Shown here one piece after another: positions 58,628-64,000 of a DNA stretch of 64,000 nt. The notes beneath the pieces are model-generated. The model was not told the origin of the DNA. It made no database searches and was given only the letters and a program-made list of their open reading frames with translations. Position numbers and translations under genes: made by a program. Position 1 is the first letter of the stretch. Each line of letters opens with the position of its first letter. The DNA is from CAZWBR01 sp964632305 (GTDB lineage Bacteria > Bacteroidota > Bacteroidia > Bacteroidales > Prolixibacteraceae), in contig CAZWBR010000005.1 in assembly GCA_964632305.1 (NCBI GenBank), positions 1-64,000 on the forward strand, written 5' to 3'.

Positions 58628-59503
58628 TTAGTGTTCACCCGGATTATTCACAAAATCGCGGTATTCCGAAGGAGACTTGCCGATCCTGGCCTTGAATTGG
58701 CGGTTAAAATTGGATAGGTTATTGAATCCTGTCTCACAACATACAAAGGCTATGGTGCGGTTGCCATGACGAAGAAGTTTGCAGGCATAGTTAATCCTTA
58801 GTTCGTTGATAAACTCAGCATAGGTCTTGCCCGATCTGTCTTTAAAGTAACGGCAGAAAGCGGTGGGATTCATCCCGGCCACGGAGGCCACTTCCTGAAG
58901 TGAAATTTTACGGTTGTAATTCCTCGTGGAAAATTCATAGACCTTTACCATACGTTCTTCTACATGGAAATTAATCGGGCTGGAATGTCCGGGCGAGGAG
59001 ATAGGCGAATAATCTGACTGCCCCAGGTAATTTAAAAGGTCAAGAAGCATGATATAGCGCTTGAACCCTTTTTCGGCATGCATCTTTCGGAGCATCCGCC
59101 CTGCATGTTCACTGGTGGCGGCAGAAAATTTCAGACCTCTCGATGCGTTGATCAGCAATCGCCTGATCGAAGCATATTCGGGGATGCGGAGTTGTTTCTC
59201 GCTGAAATAGTCCGACGGAAACTGGAGGATATACGCGTTTACAATAAGATTGGGATCCCCGGAGTAGTATTCTTCATCATTGTGGAGAAAGTGGGGTAGG
59301 GTACTGCCGTAAAAAGTCAGATCACCTGGTCCGAAGCTTTCGACGACATCCCCGACAAACCGTTTTCCGGTACTCCGAACGATATAGATCATTTCATATT
59401 CGTTGTGAAAGTGCCAGGGGACTGAAAAATGGGCGATGTTGTTGTACCTCAAAACGAAAGAGTTTTCAGCGGGATAGTTGATGACTTCTTTAAAAGGTTT
59501 CAT
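58628..59503 (-). CDS. AraC-family transcriptional regulator with cupin sensor
   Basis: The 291-residue protein has an N-terminal cupin (HFSVPWHFHNEYEMIYIVRSTGKRFVGDVVESFGPGDLTFYGSTLPH) that would bind a sugar or similar ligand. The C-terminal two helix-turn-helix units have KISLQEVASVAGMNPTAFCRYFKDRSGKTYAEFINELRINYACKLL and IAFVCCETGFNNLSNFNRQFKARIGKSPSEYRD, the second being the AraC signature. It is divergent from the DUF6807 gene, which it probably controls. Confidence 0.93.
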   Translation of the reverse strand: MKPFKEVINYPAENSFVLRYNNIAHFSVPWHFHNEYEMIYIVRSTGKRFVGDVVESFGPGDLTFYGSTLPHFLHNDEEYYSGDPNLIVNAYILQFPSDYFSEKQLRIPEYASIRRLLINASRGLKFSAATSEHAGRMLRKMHAEKGFKRYIMLLDLLNYLGQSDYSPISSPGHSSPINFHVEERMVKVYEFSTRNYNRKISLQEVASVAGMNPTAFCRYFKDRSGKTYAEFINELRINYACKLLRHGNRTIAFVCCETGFNNLSNFNRQFKARIGKSPSEYRDFVNNPGEH

Positions 59504-59533
59504 TTTGGGTTGTGATATCTTATTAAAAAATAC

Positions 59534-59567
59534 CTTTTTCGCAAAAATAGTATTTGTTTGCGCAAAA
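59534..59567. promoter_or_regulatory. Candidate operator between araC-type gene and DUF6807 gene
   Basis: CGCAAA and TTTGCG form an inverted repeat with an 11-nt spacer, set in T-rich and A-rich flanks, in the short gap between the divergent genes. It could be the binding site of the AraC protein or another regulator. The evidence is only position and symmetry. Confidence 0.3.
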
Positions 59568-59640
59568 CTAATATCTGAATTGCTTGAAGTGAATAATTAT
59601 TTTTAGATGCTTGATTATTATAATTACCAAATTAACATTA

Positions 59641-60909
59641 ATGAAACATTTAATTCTTAAAACAGCAGTTCTCTTATTGATTTGTATCCCGGGATTATCA
59701 CAAACAGTTCCGGTTGCTGAACTGATCGTTGATCCCGGAAATTCTGATCGGATTGATGTCCCTGTTAGTGCCTCTCTTGACGGAATCAGTTCTAATACTG
59801 ATCAGGGGGCATTCAGGCTTATGGAAATCGTGGGTAAGGAGCGGAGAGTGGTCCCCTGCCAGCTTGAGCAAGGTAATAATCCCCGGTTATGGTGGATCCT
59901 GGAAGGGAAAACTTCCCCGAAACAGGTACGGCGATTTGAGTTGTACCAGGATTCGCTGGCAAAGAGCGAGACGAAAATTAAAGTGAATCTAACTCCTCAG
60001 GTGTTGACCGTCCAAAAGGATGGGGCCAATGTCCTGCGGTATCAGGTTGCCGAGATGTTTCCTCCAGAGGGGGTCAGTCCCATGTATTGCCGCAGCGGCT
60101 TTATTCATCCTCTTTGGTCGCCCTCAGGAAATGTATTAACCCGCGTTAACGCTCCCGACCACTGGCATCATTTCGGTATTTGGAACCCCTGGACCCGAAC
60201 CCGGTTTGAAGGACATACTACCGATTTCTGGAATCTCTACGAAGGTCAGGGAACCGTGAGGTTTGCCGGGTTCAACTCGATCATTAGCGGGCCGGTCTAC
60301 GGTGGATTTAAAGTCCGTCAGGAACATGTCGATTTTCAGTGTAAGGGAGGCGATAAGGTTGCTCTGAATGAAGTATGGGATGTGAGGATTTATAATATCT
60401 CTTCGGTTGATGAGAGTAAAGTATGGCTATGGGAGCTCTCCACAACCCTTAATTGTGCAACCAGTTCACCTTTGTTGCTGGAGGCTTATCGTTACGGGGG
60501 CGGGATTGGATTTCGTGCCAACGAGGAATGGACCAATAAAAACAGTTGGGTACTGACTTCCGAAGGGAAAAACCGTAAAGAAGCCGATGGAACTCGTGCC
60601 CGCTGGTGTGATGTAGGCGGGGAATTTTCAGGAAAAGGAACTTCCGGTATCCTGTTTATGTCGAATCCGGCCAACCGGGAATATCCCGAACCCATGCGGG
60701 TTTGGCCTGAAGATCAAAATAACGGCAGGGGAGACCAATATTTTGAATTCTGTCCTATCCGTCATAAAAGCTGGAATCTTGAACCCGGTAACGACTATGT
60801 GTTGAAGTACCGGATGTTGGTCTACGATGGGAAGATTACTCCTGCAACCGCCGAAAGAATATGGAACGACTTCGCTAATCCCCCAAAGGTGACCCTCTTG
60901 AAAAAATAA
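59641..60909 (+). CDS. DUF6807/PmoA-like secreted protein
   Basis: From the ATG at 59641 the protein has 422 residues and a signal peptide (MKHLILKTAVLLLICIPGLSQ). The body has the DUF6807 hallmarks: LRYQVAEMFPPEGVSPMYCRSGFIHPLWSPSGNVLTRVNAPDHWHHFGIWNPWTRTRFEGHTTDFWNLYEGQGTVRF and LLEAYRYGGGIGFRANEEW. The domain is sometimes annotated as methane oxygenase PmoA by name only. It occurs with Gfo/Idh/MocA and DUF1080 genes in Bacteroidota sugar clusters and has no proven reaction. It is followed by the Gfo/Idh/MocA gene after 30 nt. Confidence 0.88.
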   Translation: MKHLILKTAVLLLICIPGLSQTVPVAELIVDPGNSDRIDVPVSASLDGISSNTDQGAFRLMEIVGKERRVVPCQLEQGNNPRLWWILEGKTSPKQVRRFELYQDSLAKSETKIKVNLTPQVLTVQKDGANVLRYQVAEMFPPEGVSPMYCRSGFIHPLWSPSGNVLTRVNAPDHWHHFGIWNPWTRTRFEGHTTDFWNLYEGQGTVRFAGFNSIISGPVYGGFKVRQEHVDFQCKGGDKVALNEVWDVRIYNISSVDESKVWLWELSTTLNCATSSPLLLEAYRYGGGIGFRANEEWTNKNSWVLTSEGKNRKEADGTRARWCDVGGEFSGKGTSGILFMSNPANREYPEPMRVWPEDQNNGRGDQYFEFCPIRHKSWNLEPGNDYVLKYRMLVYDGKITPATAERIWNDFANPPKVTLLKK

Positions 60910-60939
60910 TCAATCACTAACAATTAATACCAATTTGCT

Positions 60940-62337
60940 ATGTCTAATGAAAAATCAGTCTCCAGAAGAGATTTTCTGAAAAACACCACCGCACTGGCTT
61001 CCGGGACCATTATTGTCCCCACTATTGTCCCCTCTTTCGTCTTTGGCAAAAATGCGCCAAGTAATAAAATAAATATTGCCCAGATCGGATTCGGTCGAAT
61101 TGCGTCGGGCCACGATTTGCCCGATACCCTTAAGTACGATGCTGCAAGGGTCATCGCTGTCGCGGATCTCGATTCAAACAGGCTCGCCAAGGGAAAACAG
61201 TATATTGAGTCCTATTACGAAAAGAAAACCGGCAGTAAATCATATGTGGAGGTAAAGACTTACGGAGATTACCGCGACCTGTTACTGAATAAAGATATCG
61301 ACGCCGTGATTATTTCCACTCCGGACCACTGGCATTCACAACCTGCTATTGAGGCAGCGTTGGCCGGGAAAGATATCTACCTTCAGAAACCGACCTCGCT
61401 GACCATTGAGGAAGGTCGCTTGCTGAGCGATGTGGTCCGAAAGAAGGGGGTTATTTTCCAGGTGGGGACACAACAGCGTTCTTCCCCTCAGTTTCGGATA
61501 GCCGCCGAGTTAGTCCGTAATGGACGTATTGGTAAATTGCACACGGTGAGAGTGGGATTACCCGGTGATCCTTCGGGACCGGAAGCCCCTGAAATGCCGG
61601 TTCCCAAGAATCTGAACTACGATATGTGGTTGGGCTCCACGCCGGAGGTTTATTATACCGAGATGCGGGTTCATCCTCAAAATAGTCTAAGCGATCGTCC
61701 CGGATGGTTGCGTTGCGAACAGTTCGGAGCCGGCATGATCACCGGATGGGGTCAACACCATTTCGATTCTGCGGCATGGGGCATGAATACTGAATATACG
61801 GGCCCTATCGCCATCGAGGCGGTTGCCGAGTTCCCCAAATCGGGATTGTGGAACGTGCATGGCGATTTTATGGCCAAAGCCGAATATGCCAACGGCGTTA
61901 CGATGTACACCAGCGGAGGCTATACCAACGGAATTCGCTATGAGGGAACCGAAGGGTGGATCTTTGTCTCAAGAGGCGATTATTCCGCTACAGCTTCCGA
62001 CCCGGTAGCCAAACAGAGAAGCAGCAGGGCTCTGGATGCCAGCGATAAGAAAATTCTGTCGTCGGTGATTGGTGAAAATGAAACCCATCTCTATGTCAGC
62101 GACGATCAGCATGGAAATTGGCTCGATTGTATCAAATCGAGAAAGGAACCTATTTCGCCGGTCGAGATCGGTCATCGCGCCTGTACCGTCTGCCTGATTA
62201 CCCATATCGCCATGAAGCTGTCCAGAAAATTAACATGGAATCCCGATACCGAACGTTTCGTGAATGACGATGAGGCTAATTCAATGCTCTCGCGTCCCCA
62301 GCGTGCGGCTTACGGAACAAGAAGCCTGAAGATATAA
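60940..62337 (+). CDS. Gfo/Idh/MocA family oxidoreductase with Tat signal
   Basis: The 465-residue protein starts with a twin-arginine signal (SRRDFLKNTTALASGTIIVPTIVPSFVFG). A Rossmann fold follows: INIAQIGFGRIASGHDLPDT, IAVADLDSNRLAKGKQYIESYY and IDAVIISTPDHWHSQPAIEAALAGKDIYLQKPTSLTIEEGRLL, where the usual EKP is QKP as in many Bacteroidota members. It is predicted to be exported to the periplasm with bound NAD(P). Such enzymes oxidise or reduce hydroxyls of sugars, often at C3. It is probably in an operon with the DUF6807 gene. Confidence 0.92.
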   Translation: MSNEKSVSRRDFLKNTTALASGTIIVPTIVPSFVFGKNAPSNKINIAQIGFGRIASGHDLPDTLKYDAARVIAVADLDSNRLAKGKQYIESYYEKKTGSKSYVEVKTYGDYRDLLLNKDIDAVIISTPDHWHSQPAIEAALAGKDIYLQKPTSLTIEEGRLLSDVVRKKGVIFQVGTQQRSSPQFRIAAELVRNGRIGKLHTVRVGLPGDPSGPEAPEMPVPKNLNYDMWLGSTPEVYYTEMRVHPQNSLSDRPGWLRCEQFGAGMITGWGQHHFDSAAWGMNTEYTGPIAIEAVAEFPKSGLWNVHGDFMAKAEYANGVTMYTSGGYTNGIRYEGTEGWIFVSRGDYSATASDPVAKQRSSRALDASDKKILSSVIGENETHLYVSDDQHGNWLDCIKSRKEPISPVEIGHRACTVCLITHIAMKLSRKLTWNPDTERFVNDDEANSMLSRPQRAAYGTRSLKI

Positions 62338-62383
62338 AGGGGGCCGATTCTCCTGGATATCTTATCATTCCGATCGGGATGGC

Positions 62384-62430
62384 GAAAAATTGATTAGGGA
62401 ATAGCGTTGTTATTGCCTGATCAATTTTTC
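62384..62430 (+). terminator. Inverted repeat after Gfo/Idh/MocA gene
   Basis: GAAAAATTGATTAGG and CCTGATCAATTTTTC form a 15-bp stem with one T-G wobble and a 17-nt loop, starting 47 nt after the stop. There is no strong T tract directly after it, so it is a moderate terminator or a stabilising hairpin between the two oxidoreductase genes. Confidence 0.5.
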
Positions 62431-62544
62431 CGGTAATTTTACCAGGCTCACGGAAAAGAATTGTGCCGATTAGTAAATGGATAAACATTAAACGAAAAAA
62501 TCAAACGGATTTAAAATAGATAGTTAGAAATCAATTATTGACAA

Positions 62545-63960
62545 ATGATGAAAGTCTCCAATTATTCGGCTATGATCATAGCCCTGGCTTCCCTGACCGT
62601 TGTTTCCTGTGGCGGGGGTAAACAAACCAAAAGCGATCAATCTACCGCGACGGCATTCACGGGCGCTCCCGGTGAGGTGAAACTGATGACCCTCGATCCC
62701 GGCCATTTTCATGCGGCGTTGGTCCAAAAGAATATGTACGCCCAGGTGAGTCCCGATGTTTATGTTTATGCACCGGAGGGACAGGATGTGAATCAACATC
62801 TGGAACGGATCCAGGGGTATAATACCCGCGCTGAAAACCCGACAGCCTGGAATGAGAAGGTCTATACCGGTGCCGATTATCTTGAAAAGATGCTGGACGA
62901 GAAACCGGGGAATGTCGTGGTCTTGGCAGGTAACAACCGCATTAAAACCGACTATATCAAGAAATCGGTAGAGGCTGGCCTGAATGTTTTGGCCGACAAG
63001 CCAATGGTAATCACTCCCGAGAACTTCCCCGTACTGGAAGAGGCATTCAAGATTGCAGCCGAAAAAGGAGTACTGCTCTACGATATCATGACCGAGCGTT
63101 ACGAGATCACCACGATGATGCAGAAAGAACTCTCGCAAAATACTCAGCTCTTTGGAACACTTCAGTTGGGTTCCCTCGATAAACCTGCCGTTGAAAAAGT
63201 GAGCGTTCACCATTTCTACAAAAGCGTCTCGGGCAGTCCGCTGGTTCGTCCGGCATGGTTCTTCGACGTGAACCAGCAGGGTGAAGGGATCGTCGATGTG
63301 ACCACCCACCTGGTCGATCTGATTCAATGGGGATGCTTCCCTGAACAGATCATTCAGAAATCGGATATCGAGATGGTTTCAGCCCGTAGATGGCCAACCG
63401 TCTTTACCCCTGCCGAGTTTAAAGAGGTCACCCAGATGGAACAGTTCCCCGATTATCTTTCAGCCGATGTGAAGGATGGCAACCTGAACGTGTTTGCCAA
63501 CGGTGAGATGAACTATAAAATTAAAGGCGCTTTCGCGAAAGTTTCCGTGGAATGGCGGTATAAAGCTCCCGAAGGAGCGGGCGACACCCATTATTCCATC
63601 ATGAGGGGCAGCAACTGCAGCCTGGAGATCCGTCAGGGAGAAGCTGAAAAATATGCCCCGACCCTTTACGTTCATGCCGCCGAAGGAGCCGATACAAAAC
63701 AACTCGAATCACTCCTCGCCGAGGCTTTGAAAAACAGTCCTCATGCCGGATTGAGTCTCGAAAAAGCAGGCGACAAAAGCTGGAAGGTGGTCATCCCGGC
63801 TGAATACAGCGTTGGCCACGAGGCTCACTTCTCCCAGGTGACCGAAAAATATCTCGAATACCTGAAACAGGGCAAACTCCCTGAATGGGAAGTACCGAAT
63901 ATGATCGCCAAATATTACACCACTACCCTGGCCCTCAAAATGGCTAAGGAGACCAAGTAG
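62545..63960 (+). CDS. Gfo/Idh/MocA-type lipoprotein with putative oxidoreductase C-terminal domain
   Basis: The 471-residue protein has a lipoprotein signal (YSAMIIALASLTVVSCGGGKQ, Cys in SC). A Rossmann-like N-terminal half has VKLMTLDPGHFHAALVQKNMY, VVVLAGNNRIKTDYIKKSVEAGLNVLADKPMVITPENF and LLYDIMTERYEITTMMQKEL. The C-terminal half has VRPAWFFDVNQQGEGIVDVTTHLVDLIQWGCFPEQ and RGSNCSLEIRQGE. This matches the Bacteroidota family named putative oxidoreductase C-terminal domain protein. It is likely to act in the periplasm on sugars together with the preceding Tat-exported oxidoreductase. The start could be either of two adjacent ATGs. Confidence 0.9.
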   Translation: MMKVSNYSAMIIALASLTVVSCGGGKQTKSDQSTATAFTGAPGEVKLMTLDPGHFHAALVQKNMYAQVSPDVYVYAPEGQDVNQHLERIQGYNTRAENPTAWNEKVYTGADYLEKMLDEKPGNVVVLAGNNRIKTDYIKKSVEAGLNVLADKPMVITPENFPVLEEAFKIAAEKGVLLYDIMTERYEITTMMQKELSQNTQLFGTLQLGSLDKPAVEKVSVHHFYKSVSGSPLVRPAWFFDVNQQGEGIVDVTTHLVDLIQWGCFPEQIIQKSDIEMVSARRWPTVFTPAEFKEVTQMEQFPDYLSADVKDGNLNVFANGEMNYKIKGAFAKVSVEWRYKAPEGAGDTHYSIMRGSNCSLEIRQGEAEKYAPTLYVHAAEGADTKQLESLLAEALKNSPHAGLSLEKAGDKSWKVVIPAEYSVGHEAHFSQVTEKYLEYLKQGKLPEWEVPNMIAKYYTTTLALKMAKETK

Positions 63961-64000
63961 AAATGCTTTTTATTGATATTGAAAAAACGCCTGTCCAGAT

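Noticed and set aside
1..64000. tRNA or rRNA genes
   Set aside because: I looked for cloverleaf-like TTCGAATC/GGTTCGAnTCC patterns and conserved rRNA blocks and found none apart from rnpB.
1..64000. Insertion sequence transposases
   Set aside because: No reading frame shows a DDE, HUH or serine/tyrosine recombinase pattern. The repeats here have no attached transposase.

Overview
The window looks like a Bacteroidota chromosome, probably a Bacteroidales or Marinilabiliales relative. The pointers are a UpxY-type NusG paralogue at the head of a polysaccharide locus, SLBB and Wzi-type export proteins, DUF6266, DUF4377, DUF1080, DUF6807 and Gfo/Idh/MocA families, tandem FdtA cupins, and many small four-helix-bundle (S23) and GxxExxY genes. 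One run of 99 N (35780-35878) shows it is a draft scaffold. The species cannot be named from the sequence alone.

Layout. 1-5.2 kb is housekeeping: queA, a Wzi-like outer membrane protein, RNase P RNA and a DUF2027-Smr protein. From about 55.0 kb leftward to 5.28 kb almost every gene is on the minus strand and forms a roughly 50 kb exopolysaccharide/O-antigen region. It opens with upxY, rfbA, rfbC and a winged-helix regulator and closes with a WecA-type initiating transferase followed by a strong terminator. It reads as two assembly systems end to end. System 1 (51.8-36.2 kb) has a UDP-sugar dehydrogenase, Wzz, Wzy, GT4, two GT32, two GT2, an epimerase, two Wzi-like proteins, Wzx and a CgeB-like transferase. 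System 2 (35.3-5.3 kb) has the only Wza-like SLBB porin, a second Wzz, tandem FdtA isomerases, a KASIII/ACP/SDR/GNAT/aminotransferase cassette, a second Wzx, and a run of genes in the order of the E. coli colanic acid genes wcaA-B-C-D-E-F (GT2, CysE-like acetyltransferase, WcaC-like GT, polymerase, GT2, WcaF-like acetyltransferase). It continues with UDP-L-FucNAc genes (capE/F/G), gmd and fcl for GDP-L-fucose, a nucleotidyltransferase-GHMP kinase fusion, rfbB and wecA. From 55.6 to 64 kb are a lipoprotein, a DUF1080 protein, an Ogt-type methyltransferase, an AraC regulator and DUF6807/Gfo-Idh-MocA genes that resemble a keto-sugar utilisation cluster.

How it works together (inference). RfbA/RfbB make dTDP-4-keto-6-deoxyglucose. 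FdtA and FdtB-like enzymes turn it into a 3-amino sugar. KASIII, ACP and SDR could build a 3-hydroxyacyl group that the GNAT enzyme attaches. CapE/F/G supply UDP-L-FucNAc and Gmd/Fcl supply GDP-L-fucose. Glycosyltransferases assemble repeat units on undecaprenyl phosphate primed by WecA, Wzx flips, Wzy polymerises, Wzz sets length, and the Wza-like and Wzi-like proteins export and anchor the polymer. No Wzc-type tyrosine kinase and no RfbD are visible.

Most unusual feature. Nearly every long intergenic gap holds short-word arrays: imperfect repeats whose word length is fixed inside an array (7, 8, 9, 10 or 11 nt) but whose letters drift, often arranged as large inverted repeats. They flank the three S23 genes and two GxxExxY genes on both sides and sometimes supply their start or stop codons. 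I regard this gene-plus-array association as the best candidate for an undescribed system here.
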